The notes: a model not told the origin generated them from the sequence alone. Counted from the stretch's first letter, positions 9,005 through 17,564 are shown. The stretch is DNA of 64,000 nt from Lachnospiraceae bacterium (GCA_021772075.1 JAETNQ010000002.1:1-64000), one strand, 5' to 3'. Made by a program: numbers and translations.

Positions 9005-9360
9005 TCACGGAAATCAATTTTTGCGGGCTGTGTGCATGGCAGGGCGGGAAGGCAGAAGGGCGGCAGGAGGAGCAGATGGGGAACGACTTCGCCGTTGCCT
9101 TACGCAGGGAAATAAGATTTTCTTAATATTCCGTTTGACAGTCAGCAATTTGGTGACAAGGATGTCATCAAAAGTCCGCAATGAGCCTGGATGGCGAATC
9201 GCGGACGATTGCGTCCGGCTGGTACAATGGACACCGGAATATTTAGAAAATCTATTTCCCGGAGCCGGCAACGGCGAAGTCGTTCCCCATCTGCTCCTCC
9301 TGCCGCCCTTCTGCCTTCCCGCCCTGCCATACACACAGCCCGCAAAAATTGATTTCCGTA
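9005..9360. mobile_element. Palindromic element A (MITE-like, 356 bp)
   Basis: The left arm (from ACGGAAATCAATTTTTGC at 9007) and the right arm (ending at 9359) are inverted repeats of about 94 bases with almost no mismatches. After a short bubble, pairing resumes over GGGAAATA...ATATTCCG (about 9107-9133 with 9234-9260). The roughly 100-base centre holds two small hairpins: GGTGACA-AGGA-TGTCATC and GTCCGC...GCGGAC. There is no credible coding frame; open frames on both strands give near-identical peptides only because the DNA is palindromic. Exact 8-bp direct repeats at both ends indicate transposition. Its termini match those of element D and partly element C. It carries no transposase, so it would move in trans. 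Confidence 0.8.
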
Positions 9361-9368
9361 GAATGGGG
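9361..9368. repeat. Right copy of 8-bp direct repeat flanking element A
   Basis: GAATGGGG, identical to 8997-9004, begins directly after the last base of element A. Confidence 0.8.
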
Positions 9369-9398
9369 CAGAGGAATTATGTATGCGTAGAAAATCCA

Positions 9399-9427
9399 TT
9401 GAAAAACTATCGGAAATATTGTAGAAT
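9399..9427 (+). promoter_or_regulatory. rqcH promoter, -35 TTGAAA / -10 TAGAAT
   Basis: TTGAAA (9399-9404) and TAGAAT (9422-9427) are separated by exactly 17 bases and lie about 55 bases upstream of the rqcH start codon. It is a good sigma-A promoter reading away from element A. Confidence 0.8.
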
Positions 9428-9482
9428 CATTAGGTTACAGGAAATAAAGATTCATTTTTATTAGAATTAAGAGGATACCGCT

Positions 9483-11225
9483 ATGGCATTTGACGGCGTA
9501 ACGATCGCTGGCATCGTAAAAGAATTGAATGACAGCCTTCCCGGAGGGCGTATTTATAAAATTGCACAGCCGGAAAGCGATGAGCTGATGCTCACAATTA
9601 AAGTAAACGGCGGGCAAAAACGCCTTTTTATCTCGGCCAGCGCTTCCCTGCCGCTGGTTTATCTGACGGAAAACAACAAGCCGAGCCCCATGACGGCCCC
9701 GGGCTTCTGCATGCTGCTCAGGAAGCATATCCAAAACGGACGTATTATACGGATCTCCCAGCCCGGGCTGGAAAGAATCATCCGTATACAAATAGAACAC
9801 TTGAATGAGATGGGCGATCTATGCAGCAAAAACCTGATTGTTGAAATCATGGGAAAGCACAGCAATATTATTTTTACGGACGATAAGGATAAGATCATTG
9901 ACAGCATCAAGCATATTTCCGGCATGGTCAGCAGCGTCCGGGAGGTGCTGCCCGGCCGTCCTTATTTTATACCGGAAACGCAGAAAAAAAAGAACGCGCT
10001 GGACACAAACCGGGAAGAATTTTTCCAAAGCATCCGTTCCGGCGGCCAGCCGGTCCATAAAATGCTTTATGGCTCTTATACCGGGCTGTCCCCTATGTTT
10101 GCCCAGGAACTCTGCTTCCGCGCCGGCCTCGATGGAGACGGTTCTGCTGCCGCCCTTTCCGAAGACAGCCTGCAAAAATTATATGAGGTTTTCCAAAACG
10201 CTGTAGGCGATATCCAAACCGGAAATTTTATTCCGAATATCGTTTATGAGTTTGGTTCTCCTGTAGAATTTTCCGTTCTTCCGCTTACAATGTACCAGGA
10301 AGAGGAACGGAAAAGGGAAGCTTCTGTCAGCGCCATGCTGGAACGTTATTATGCCCAGAGAAATTCCATCAGCAGAATCCGCCAGAAATCCGCAGACTTG
10401 CGAAGGATCGTCCAGACCGCCCTGGAACGCAATGTAAAAAAATACGACCTGCAGCTGCGGCAGATCAAAGATACTGAAAAAAGAGAAAAATACAGGATTT
10501 ACGGCGAGCTGCTCAACACCTATGGATATCAGGCATCCCCGGGGGACAAATCAATCACTGCCAGAAATTATTATACCGACGAAGATATCACGATTCCCCT
10601 GGATCCAACTTTAGCCCCGCTGGAAAACGCAAAAAAATATTTTGAAAAATATAATAAAATGAAGCGTACCTACGAAGCTTTATCCACATTGACGCTTGAA
10701 GTGAAAGCAGAAATCGAGCATCTGGAATCCATCAGCGCTTCCCTGGATATTGCGACGGCCGAAGAAGATCTTGTCCAGATCAGGGAAGAGCTTGTCCAAA
10801 ATGGTTATATCCGCCGGAAAGGCAGCGATAAGAAAATAAAAATTACCAGCCGCCCCTTCCATTATATCAGCAGCGACGGATATCACATTTATGTTGGAAA
10901 AAATAATTTCCAAAACGATGAACTAACCTTCCGCTTCGCTTCCGGAAACGATTGGTGGTTCCATGCCAAAGGCATTCCCGGTTCCCATGTCATCGTCAAG
11001 ACAAAAGGGGAGGTTCTGCCCGACCGCACTTTCGAGGAGGCGGCAAAGCTGGCGGCTTATTATTCCAGAGCCAGGGGACAGGAAAAAGCGGAGATTGATT
11101 ACACGGAAAAAAAGAACGTTAAAAAACCCAACGGCGGCAAACCCGGATTTGTCATTTACCATACCAACTATTCCATGGTAATGGATTCCGATATCAGCGG
11201 TCTCCAGCAGATCCGCGAATCATGA
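9483..11225 (+). CDS. rqcH: NFACT-family ribosome quality control protein RqcH
   Basis: RqcH binds stalled 50S subunits and recruits tRNA-Ala to add C-terminal alanine tails to arrested nascent chains. The 580-residue protein has the NFACT-N domain at the start (MAFDGVTIAGIVKEL, LPGGRIYKIAQPESDELMLTI), a long helical/coiled-coil middle (about residues 280-440), and a C-terminal NFACT-R domain (FHYISSDGYHIYVGKNNFQNDEL, DWWFHAKGIPGSHVIVK). It was formerly annotated as a fibronectin-binding protein. It is one of few plus-strand genes and has its own promoter just after element A. AGAGGATACCGCT precedes the ATG. Confidence 0.93.
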   Translation: MAFDGVTIAGIVKELNDSLPGGRIYKIAQPESDELMLTIKVNGGQKRLFISASASLPLVYLTENNKPSPMTAPGFCMLLRKHIQNGRIIRISQPGLERIIRIQIEHLNEMGDLCSKNLIVEIMGKHSNIIFTDDKDKIIDSIKHISGMVSSVREVLPGRPYFIPETQKKKNALDTNREEFFQSIRSGGQPVHKMLYGSYTGLSPMFAQELCFRAGLDGDGSAAALSEDSLQKLYEVFQNAVGDIQTGNFIPNIVYEFGSPVEFSVLPLTMYQEEERKREASVSAMLERYYAQRNSISRIRQKSADLRRIVQTALERNVKKYDLQLRQIKDTEKREKYRIYGELLNTYGYQASPGDKSITARNYYTDEDITIPLDPTLAPLENAKKYFEKYNKMKRTYEALSTLTLEVKAEIEHLESISASLDIATAEEDLVQIREELVQNGYIRRKGSDKKIKITSRPFHYISSDGYHIYVGKNNFQNDELTFRFASGNDWWFHAKGIPGSHVIVKTKGEVLPDRTFEEAAKLAAYYSRARGQEKAEIDYTEKKNVKKPNGGKPGFVIYHTNYSMVMDSDISGLQQIRES

Positions 11226-11262
11226 AAAACTAATATACCTTATGAAAGAACGGAGGAACAAC

Positions 11263-11919
11263 ATGCAGAACTATCCCTTGCAGGAACAGGATATCAAAAT
11301 TAGAAGATTAACCGGCGAAGAAATTCTCGGTATTTATACCACGCACTCTACAAGGCACTTTCCCAAAGACGAACGGAAGCCCATTTCTTCCATCCGCCGG
11401 ATGCTGGCAGATGGAATCTATATAGGATATGGATTTTATCCGGGCAAAGAACCCGATCAGTTGTTAGGATATGCCTTCTTTACCGTTCTCCCTGATAAAA
11501 GCAGCTGCCTTCTGGATTATTTCGCTGTCATGGAAGATTACCGCAGCCATGGAATCGGCTCCCTTTTCCTCCAGCATATAAAATCTTTTTTTCAGGATAT
11601 TCCCGGGTTCCTTATTGAATCCGAAGATCCTGACTATGCAGGAAATACTTCCGAATATTCCATCCGCCGCAAGCGCCTGGATTTTTATAAAAGAAACGGC
11701 GCGGTTTTTACCGGCATCCGGACAACCGTATTCAACGTCCCTTACCGGCTTCTCTTCTTCCCCCTCCGGGATAACTTTGCCCGGAAGGAAAAGGAAGAAT
11801 ATCCGTTGGAAACGATTCATGCCAGCTACTGCAGCATATACCGGCGCATGGTCAGCCCGGAAGACTATGAAACGCAGATTCATATTTCTTTGGAAGAAAC
11901 ATGCGCCGCAAAGCCATAA
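11263..11919 (+). CDS. GNAT-family N-acetyltransferase
   Basis: The 218-residue protein has a GNAT fold signature: YAFFTVLPDKSSCLLDYFAVMEDYRSHGIGSLFLQHIKSFF at about residues 68-108, where YRSHGIGS is the acetyl-CoA pyrophosphate-binding motif A (Q/RxxGxG/A type). The substrate cannot be inferred. I start at the ATG at 11263, preceded by GGAGG six bases upstream, rather than the in-frame ATG at 11242. It follows rqcH by 37 bases, so it is probably co-transcribed, and is closed by a terminator. Confidence 0.8.
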   Translation: MQNYPLQEQDIKIRRLTGEEILGIYTTHSTRHFPKDERKPISSIRRMLADGIYIGYGFYPGKEPDQLLGYAFFTVLPDKSSCLLDYFAVMEDYRSHGIGSLFLQHIKSFFQDIPGFLIESEDPDYAGNTSEYSIRRKRLDFYKRNGAVFTGIRTTVFNVPYRLLFFPLRDNFARKEKEEYPLETIHASYCSIYRRMVSPEDYETQIHISLEETCAAKP

Positions 11920-11960
11920 CAAACGCTGCCATGCTCCGCGAGCCAGCTTATTGTAATAGA

Positions 11961-11996
11961 AAAGGACGCGTCCCGTTAAGGCGCGCCCTTTTTTTA
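11961..11996 (+). terminator. Rho-independent terminator after the GNAT gene
   Basis: AAAGG-A-CGCG pairs with CGCG-C-CCTTT across a short loop and is followed by a run of seven T on the plus strand. It ends the rqcH-GNAT transcript and separates it from convergent minus-strand genes. Confidence 0.8.
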
Positions 11997-12003
11997 CCCG
12001 TTT

Positions 12004-12258
12004 TTATAAAGTTCCGCTCTTAAAAAGCGATTTTACGTGGTCGATCTCTTCCTGCGTTGCCTTTGCAGCCGGCACATAATAAGATTTCTCCCTTGCAATC
12101 TGATACAGTTCTTCCTGCGACTGTTCGCAGGCATTACGGAACTGTTTCAATGTCTGCTTTAATTCCTTATTTTCCGTCTGGGCGATCATTCCGCCATAAC
12201 GAACCAATTCTCCGTTTATTCCCGCCAAAGTATCCGCTACCATTGTTTTTTCCTGCAT
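12004..12258 (-). CDS. Small CotF-like spore coat family protein
   Basis: The 84-residue, all-helical protein resembles Coat F (CotF/DUF2383-like) proteins common in spore-forming Clostridia, in a region with LAGINGELVRYGGMIAQTENKEL and ELYQIAREKSYYVPAAKATQEEIDHVK. It has a good ribosome binding site and lies 12 bases downstream of another small helical gene. A role in the spore coat is inferred from family resemblance only. Confidence 0.55.
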   Translation of the reverse strand: MQEKTMVADTLAGINGELVRYGGMIAQTENKELKQTLKQFRNACEQSQEELYQIAREKSYYVPAAKATQEEIDHVKSLFKSGTL

Positions 12259-12270
12259 ATCCGTTCCCTC

Positions 12271-12456
12271 CTACTGCAAAAATTTCATCAACTGCTGCTT
12301 GTTGTCCATTGCCGATCTCGCGCCTTTTTCAAAAAACTGCTTTACGCTGGAGTCCGTCGCGCATTCTGCATACTCCTTCATTTTGCAATGGGTCGTATCG
12401 TATCCGCCGATCAGATGGCGCAGGTTCTGTAAATCCAACTCTGATATATTAGCCAT
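12271..12456 (-). CDS. Small helical protein, possible coat-associated partner
   Basis: The 61-residue protein begins MANISELDLQNLRHLIGG and includes YDTTHCKMKEYAECATDSSVKQFFEKGA. It is helical with an alternating charged pattern and two cysteines, and resembles small ferritin-like or coat-F-associated proteins without a firm match. AGGAGG precedes the ATG. Its position immediately upstream of a CotF-like gene suggests the two products act together, probably in the spore. Confidence 0.55.
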   Translation of the reverse strand: MANISELDLQNLRHLIGGYDTTHCKMKEYAECATDSSVKQFFEKGARSAMDNKQQLMKFLQ

Positions 12457-12572
12457 TTTCTATACCTCCTGATAAATAATAGTTTGCATTTCTATTATTC
12501 CCGGCGAACCATATTTTATTCTTCCTACTTTAAAATTTTTACAACTTATTGCGGTACGGATATTATTTTCTC

Positions 12573-13133
12573 CTACAGGATGTCCAGATGTTCCAAAAGA
12601 ATTTTTATTCCAAGAAAAATCAGGATAATACCTCCGGCCAGCTCAGCTTTTGCTTTATATCTTGTACCGAACACATTTCCTATTTTTACGCCCGCCATGG
12701 AAAAGCAGAAAGTCACTATTCCGATAAACGCCACTGCCAGCCAAATATGAACCTCCAAAAAAGCAAATGTTACCCCTACAGCCAAAGCATCGATGCTGGT
12801 TGCCACGGCCAGCACAAACATTTCTTTGAATGCAAGGGAATCGTCCGTTTCCTCTGTTTCTTTGCCGCAGGCCTCCCGTATCATATTGACTCCGATGAGC
12901 ACGAGCAGAATAAAGGCGATCCAGTGGTCGATAAAAACTATCTTTTCGCGAAACTGCATGCCCAGCATATAACCAATGGCTGGCATCAGTGCCTGAAAAC
13001 CGCCGAACCACACACCTACTATGGCCGCTTTTTTCAAAGTCGCCCTGCCCATGGCAAGCCCTTTACATATTGACACGGCAAAAGCATCCATAGAAAGACC
13101 CGCCGCTAAAGTAAAAAGCGTCAATGTATCCAT
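12573..13133 (-). CDS. mntP: Manganese efflux pump MntP
   Basis: MntP exports Mn2+ and protects from manganese excess. The 186-residue membrane protein has six predicted helices built from two repeats, with acidic membrane motifs [16 protein letters not shown] near residue 10 and [16 protein letters not shown] near residue 110, typical of the family. I start at the ATG at 13133, preceded by AAAGGAGG; a longer in-frame extension upstream lacks hydrophobic or conserved sequence. It is divergent from a NUDIX gene across a short region containing a palindrome. Confidence 0.93.
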   Translation of the reverse strand: MDTLTLFTLAAGLSMDAFAVSICKGLAMGRATLKKAAIVGVWFGGFQALMPAIGYMLGMQFREKIVFIDHWIAFILLVLIGVNMIREACGKETEETDDSLAFKEMFVLAVATSIDALAVGVTFAFLEVHIWLAVAFIGIVTFCFSMAGVKIGNVFGTRYKAKAELAGGIILIFLGIKILLEHLDIL

Positions 13134-13165
13134 AACTTTTCCTCCTTTGTGGTGCATAAAAACGC

Positions 13166-13181
13166 TTGCATGTCCATGCAA
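13166..13181. promoter_or_regulatory. Palindrome between mntP and the NUDIX gene
   Basis: TTGCATG-TC-CATGCAA is a 7+7 inverted repeat in the 105-base divergent intergenic region. It overlaps possible -35 hexamers on both strands (TTGCAT). On the minus strand TATAATGAA precedes it directly, the same arrangement as in the tandem repeats at 31552-31681. It may be an operator or a 5' mRNA hairpin; no MntR-type box or yybP-ykoY riboswitch was recognised. Confidence 0.5.
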
Positions 13182-13238
13182 TTCATTATAATATATACAC
13201 GATGCTTCAACCTCTCTCCAAAAAGAAAGGATATTCTT

Positions 13239-13739
13239 ATGACTCTGACAACGCTCTGCTATATAGAAAAGGATGATTCCTACCTGATGATGCACCGGAT
13301 CAAGAAGGAAAAAGATATCAACAAAGATAAATGGATCGGCATCGGCGGACATTTTGAGTCGGGAGAAAGCCCGGAAGAATGTCTGTTGCGCGAAACCATG
13401 GAAGAAACGGGCCTTACCCTGACCTCCTACCGCTGCCGGGGCATCATTACCTTTCTTTGCGATGATATTACCGATTATTATATGTTCCTTTATACGGCAG
13501 ATAAATTCACCGGGACGCTGAAAGACTGCACCGAAGGAACGTTGGAATGGGTGGGTAAAAACAAGCTGGAAGAACTGAATCTCTGGAAAGGGGATCTTAT
13601 CTTTTTCCGGCTTCTGGAAGAGAATGCCCCATTCTTTTCCCTCAAGCTATGCTATAAAAACAATATCCTTATCCAAGCCGTTCTTGACGGAAAAGAACTG
13701 GATCTCACAACAGCCTTAATTTCTTCGCTGCCTTTATAA
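13239..13739 (+). CDS. NUDIX hydrolase (8-oxo-dGTP diphosphatase-like)
   Basis: The 166-residue protein carries a perfect NUDIX box G-x5-E-x7-REUxEExGU, seen as [23 protein letters not shown] at about residues 37-59, which binds the metal and catalyses pyrophosphate hydrolysis. The flanking sequence ([27 protein letters not shown]) resembles MutT/YmdB-type 8-oxo-dGTP diphosphatases, but substrate cannot be fixed. The start at 13239 has GAAAGG upstream. Its 3' end overlaps the convergent SpoVB-like gene by 35 bases. Confidence 0.85.
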   Translation: MTLTTLCYIEKDDSYLMMHRIKKEKDINKDKWIGIGGHFESGESPEECLLRETMEETGLTLTSYRCRGIITFLCDDITDYYMFLYTADKFTGTLKDCTEGTLEWVGKNKLEELNLWKGDLIFFRLLEENAPFFSLKLCYKNNILIQAVLDGKELDLTTALISSLPL

Positions 13740-15393
13740 TGATCCTCCCTTTGGGCAGCCCTTTCAGATCTGACTCCTTTACGGCCTTCAGCTTAATAAC
13801 AAGTACAAAATACAACATGGCTCCTATTAAAGCTGCTGTACCGAAAGCAACCAAATTCATAAAATATGCCGACTCCATAAACAATGCCAGCACATAGCTC
13901 ATCCCTTCATAGATCCCATAGGCGGCAGCCCCCATCAATACTGCGGAAAAAACAGGGCGCACAAAAGTTTTATCAATCTCCTGTTTATAGCCCAAATATT
14001 TCCTCATAAAAATATTATTCAGAATGCACATGAAAAGCGAATAAAGCACCGTAGCGGCCATAACGCCGTATACTCCCCAATCCGTATAATACAGGATGGA
14101 AACCAATACCGCCGTTTGAACGGCGATAGCAATTACCGCGTTAATGACCGGCGTGTTCACCTTTCCGATTCCCTGAAGCACTGCATTCGTCAGCGTGGAA
14201 AGCCCATACAGAACCACCGTCGCCGACAGCCCCATCAACAGCCGGGAAGCCAGTTCCAAGGATTCCATCTGCGGGAAAAGCACCATCATCACCGGGCGGG
14301 CCAATACGCCGATGCCGACAGCCGCCGGTATGGAGATCAGCATCGTAACCTTAATGGCATATGCTACTTTCTTCTTTGTCTGTTTCACGGAACCCTGCGC
14401 ATAAGTGGATGCGATCGTCGGGACAATAGCCGACGACATGGCCGATGCAAGTGCAATAGGTATATTGGAAATCGTCACTGCCTTCGTGGAAAATATCCCC
14501 AATTCCGTTGTAGCCGCAACCACATCCACTTCTTTATATTCCACCATCATCTTCAAATAAATCGTCTGATTCAAAGATGTGGTCAGATTGTAAATACAGG
14601 TACTCAAAATGAACGGTGTCACCACCGCCATCATCAGTTTGAAAATATCCCAGTATGACTCCTGCATTTCCGTTTTGTCATAATCCGCTCTGCGCTTTAT
14701 CATCTTATGGTTCATCAAATAAATGACCGCCATAAATAACAAGGCGACGACTACGCCGGCTCCTGTGCCGATCGCGCTCCCCACCGCCCCGTACATCGCC
14801 TGGGTACTGCCGTCCCCTCCTGCAGCCACAGCCGTCTGCATAAGGACATAAGCCGCCCCCAAACTGACAGCCGCATTTAAAATCTGTTCCAATATCTGGG
14901 ATACCGAGGTTTGCATCATGGTGCGGTGCGCCTGAAAATATCCGCGAAGCACCCCCAACAATCCATAGAAAAAAATAGTCGGAGCAAAAACCCGGAGAAC
15001 CGGTATGGAATTGCCCATAACAAAAGAAGGAGCCCCTATAAATAGGATAAGACTTGCCGCTCCCCCGACTGCCATAACATAAACAAGCGCACATTTAAAA
15101 ATTCGCTGGGCATTACGGTATTCTTTCAGCGCAAGCCTCTGCGCAAGCACCTTTGCGATTGCCGACGGAATACTGTAAGAAGATACCAAAAGGACGATGG
15201 TATAAATATTATAAGCGGTACTATAATATCCATTTCCCTCATCCCCGATGATACCTGTCAGCGGCCCCCGGTAGAGCAGCCCTATCATACGGCATATGAT
15301 AGAGGCCGCCGCCAGAATGCCCGCCTGCATAATAAACCCGTCTTTTTTATTATTTCCTCCCTGACACTGAGACATACTCTTTTTATCAGACAT
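13705..15393 (-). CDS. SpoVB-like polysaccharide flippase (MOP superfamily)
   Basis: The 562-residue integral membrane protein has about 13-14 hydrophobic helices and the MurJ/SpoVB-type N-terminal sequence GILAAASIICRMIGLLYRGPLTGIIGDEGNGYYSTAY, with many small and aromatic residues in the helices. SpoVB-like proteins are lipid-linked oligosaccharide or peptidoglycan precursor flippases, some of them needed for the spore cortex. I start at the ATG at 15393; an in-frame ATG at 15426 would overlap glgA. Its location next to glgA is not informative, and a general cell wall role is equally possible. Confidence 0.8.
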   Translation of the reverse strand: MSDKKSMSQCQGGNNKKDGFIMQAGILAAASIICRMIGLLYRGPLTGIIGDEGNGYYSTAYNIYTIVLLVSSYSIPSAIAKVLAQRLALKEYRNAQRIFKCALVYVMAVGGAASLILFIGAPSFVMGNSIPVLRVFAPTIFFYGLLGVLRGYFQAHRTMMQTSVSQILEQILNAAVSLGAAYVLMQTAVAAGGDGSTQAMYGAVGSAIGTGAGVVVALLFMAVIYLMNHKMIKRRADYDKTEMQESYWDIFKLMMAVVTPFILSTCIYNLTTSLNQTIYLKMMVEYKEVDVVAATTELGIFSTKAVTISNIPIALASAMSSAIVPTIASTYAQGSVKQTKKKVAYAIKVTMLISIPAAVGIGVLARPVMMVLFPQMESLELASRLLMGLSATVVLYGLSTLTNAVLQGIGKVNTPVINAVIAIAVQTAVLVSILYYTDWGVYGVMAATVLYSLFMCILNNIFMRKYLGYKQEIDKTFVRPVFSAVLMGAAAYGIYEGMSYVLALFMESAYFMNLVAFGTAALIGAMLYFVLVIKLKAVKESDLKGLPKGRIIIKAAKKLRLL

Positions 15394-15410
15394 AAAAGTA
15401 TCCGTCCTTT

Positions 15411-16856
15411 TTATCCTATCAGCCAATCATACATTTCCTGATATTTCTTTGCGGATACCTCCCAGGAGAAATCTACTGCCATTCCTCTGTCAACGATTTT
15501 GTTCCATTCCCGTTTCTTATCGTAATAAATACGTTCCGCATAACGAATAGTCGCCAGCATCTCGTGGGCATTATAATTGGTAAAGCTGAAGCCCGTTCCT
15601 GTATTTTCATATTCGTTGTAAGGCTGTACCGTATCCTTCAGCCCGCCCGTTTCCCTGACGATCGGCACCGTGCCGTATCGGAGCGCCATCAACTGGCTCA
15701 AGCCGCATGGCTCGAACAAAGACGGCATAAGGAAAGCATCGCTGGACGCGTAAATCTTATGGGATAACGCTTCCGAATAGAAAATATTTGCCGAAACTTT
15801 ATTGTTATACTTCCAGTCAAAATGACGGAACATATTCTCATAACGTTCCTCTCCCGTACCAAGCACTACGATCTGCACTGCGTCCTGGCACAGTTCATCC
15901 ATCATATAGTCTATCAGGTCAAAGCCCTTCTGGTCCGTAAGCCTGGACACAATGCCGATCAGCATCTTTTTATCATCCTGTTCCAGCCCAAGCTCCGCCT
16001 GTAAGGCCCGTTTATTTTTTATCTTTTCTTTCCGGAAATTCACGGAATTGTAATTATGATCAATATATTTATCGGTTTCCGGATTAAAGTCATCGTAATC
16101 TATCCCGTTCACGATCCCTCTTAAATCGCCGCTTCTCGCCTGAAGAAGCCCGTTTAATCCTTCCCCATAGAACGAAGTCTTGATTTCTTCCGCATAAGTA
16201 TCGCTTACCGTTGTGATCGCATCGGCATATACCAGACCGCCTTTGAGCAGATTGGCATCCTTATATGCCTCCAGCTTATCAGGAGTAAAGAAATAATCCG
16301 GCAGGCCGGTAATGGATTTGACTGTTTTCACATCCCATTTCCCTTGGAATTTCAGGTTGTGGATCGTCATAACCGTTTTGATTCCCCGGAAAAATTCATT
16401 TCCCTGGAAACGCTCTTTTAAATATACCGGAACAAGACCCGTCTGCCAGTCATGGCAATGAATGACGTCCGGCCTGAAATCGATCAGCGGCAGCGTCGAT
16501 AAAGCCGCTTTGGAAAAGAAGGAAAACTTCGTAATCTCATCCAAAACGTTATCGCTGTATGGCTTAAATCCATTAAACATGGACTCATTATCGATGAAAT
16601 AATATTTTACTCCATCTATTTCCGCCTCCAAAATCCCAACATATTCATTTTTCCAGTTAAAATCCATGTAAAAATGTGTCTTATACGTCATCAGGTCTTT
16701 CATTTCCTGCTTCATGCATGTATACTTAGGAATCATGACCCTCACATCAAAATATTCCTTGTCAATACATTTCGGCAAGGAACCTACTACATCCGCCAAA
16801 CCACCCGTCTTGATAAACGGAACACCTTCCGATGCAACAAATAATATTTTTTTCAT
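15411..16856 (-). CDS. glgA: Glycogen synthase
   Basis: GlgA elongates alpha-1,4-glucan from ADP-glucose (GT5 family). The 481-residue protein begins MKKILFVASEGVPFIKTGGLADVVGSLPK, where KTGGL is the ADP-glucose-binding motif, and contains IHCHDWQTGLVPVYLK, GIVNGIDYDDFNPETDKYI and the C-terminal donor-binding PSLFEPCGLSQLMALRYGTVPIVRETGGLKDTV. I start at 16856 because GGAGG lies seven bases upstream; the ATG at 16862 sits too close to it. glgB, glgC and glgD are not nearby. Confidence 0.96.
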   Translation of the reverse strand: MKKILFVASEGVPFIKTGGLADVVGSLPKCIDKEYFDVRVMIPKYTCMKQEMKDLMTYKTHFYMDFNWKNEYVGILEAEIDGVKYYFIDNESMFNGFKPYSDNVLDEITKFSFFSKAALSTLPLIDFRPDVIHCHDWQTGLVPVYLKERFQGNEFFRGIKTVMTIHNLKFQGKWDVKTVKSITGLPDYFFTPDKLEAYKDANLLKGGLVYADAITTVSDTYAEEIKTSFYGEGLNGLLQARSGDLRGIVNGIDYDDFNPETDKYIDHNYNSVNFRKEKIKNKRALQAELGLEQDDKKMLIGIVSRLTDQKGFDLIDYMMDELCQDAVQIVVLGTGEERYENMFRHFDWKYNNKVSANIFYSEALSHKIYASSDAFLMPSLFEPCGLSQLMALRYGTVPIVRETGGLKDTVQPYNEYENTGTGFSFTNYNAHEMLATIRYAERIYYDKKREWNKIVDRGMAVDFSWEVSAKKYQEMYDWLIG

Positions 16857-16920
16857 AGCCATACCTCCAATAGAATTAGCAATATTATACATCATATTGG
16901 AAGCGTTTGAAAGATTTAAT

Positions 16921-17442
16921 TTAATTTTTATACTGTAATCTTATTTTATCCGCAATTAATGCGATAAATTCCGAATTCGTCGGTTTTCCTTTTCCGGTAT
17001 TGATCGTATACCCGAAGAGCGCATCCAATGTTTCCATCCTCCCCCTGCTCCACGCCACTTCGATCGCGTGCCGAATGGCGCGCTCCACGCGGCTTGGCGT
17101 CGTCTGATATTTTTTAGCGATGGACGGATAAAGAACCTTTGTAATGGAACTGAGCATTTCATTGTCCTCCACGGACATCATGATCGCTTCGCGGAGGTAC
17201 TGATAGCCTTTGATATGAGCCGGCACGCCGATCTCATGTATCATATCCGTTACATCCTTTTCCAGATCCCGCACAGGTTCCGTATTTTTCATTATGGTAT
17301 CCTGCCCTGTTATGGATGCGCTTTTGTTACCGGACGGAACGGTAATCATAATCTGAAACTCTTTATCCATATTCATCAGGTCGCCGAGTATCTTATAAAC
17401 TCTTTCATTATCCTTTGTTGACGTTAGATTCAGCTGCTCCAT
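16921..17442 (-). CDS. spo0A: Spo0A with deleted receiver core and intact DNA-binding domain
   Basis: Spo0A is the master regulator of sporulation entry. This 173-residue protein has a full Spo0A C-terminal domain (from about residue 63: [27 protein letters not shown]; recognition region [21 protein letters not shown]) and the usual ending. The N-terminus MEQLN...[13 protein letters not shown] aligns with the first strand and helix of a receiver, but the first acidic-pocket Asp is replaced (STKDN instead of ADDN) and about 90 residues are missing. The lost part includes the phosphoacceptor Asp, the switch Thr/Ser and the conserved Lys. GGAGG lies six bases before the ATG. The locus (after recN-spoIVB) is the canonical one. 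No receiver fragment is found upstream in any frame. Confidence 0.88.
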   Translation of the reverse strand: MEQLNLTSTKDNERVYKILGDLMNMDKEFQIMITVPSGNKSASITGQDTIMKNTEPVRDLEKDVTDMIHEIGVPAHIKGYQYLREAIMMSVEDNEMLSSITKVLYPSIAKKYQTTPSRVERAIRHAIEVAWSRGRMETLDALFGYTINTGKGKPTNSEFIALIADKIRLQYKN

Positions 17443-17523
17443 ATCAAACCTCCGACTTTTTTCATTGCCTATATCTGAAAATCCAAGGCAAATGCCAGCA
17501 ATTTCCAAATACTGCTACAGTCT

Positions 17524-17553
17524 ATTATAATGGAACATTATTTGAGTATTCAA
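17524..17553 (-). promoter_or_regulatory. Promoter of the short spo0A, -35 TTGAAT / -10 TATAAT
   Basis: On the complement TTGAAT (17553-17548) and TATAAT (17529-17524) are 18 bases apart, giving a sigma-A-type promoter about 80 bases upstream of the spo0A ATG and immediately downstream of element B. No clear sigma-H promoter or 0A box was seen. Confidence 0.65.
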
Positions 17554-17564
17554 CCTTAATCCAT

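Noticed and set aside
9134-9233. Homology of element A's core to that of B and C
   Set aside because: Only a short TCAGCAATTT segment and a hairpin with GGATGTC are alike. Layout is similar but sequence is not, so I do not claim a common core.
9014-9464. Open frames with Arg/Gly-rich peptides on both strands inside element A
   Set aside because: The same peptide appears from both strands because the DNA is an inverted repeat. Composition, lack of ribosome binding sites and absence of a start fit non-coding DNA.
13134-13238. Manganese (yybP-ykoY) riboswitch for mntP
   Set aside because: The gap is only about 105 bases and shared with a divergent gene, and the conserved L1/L3 loop sequences are absent.
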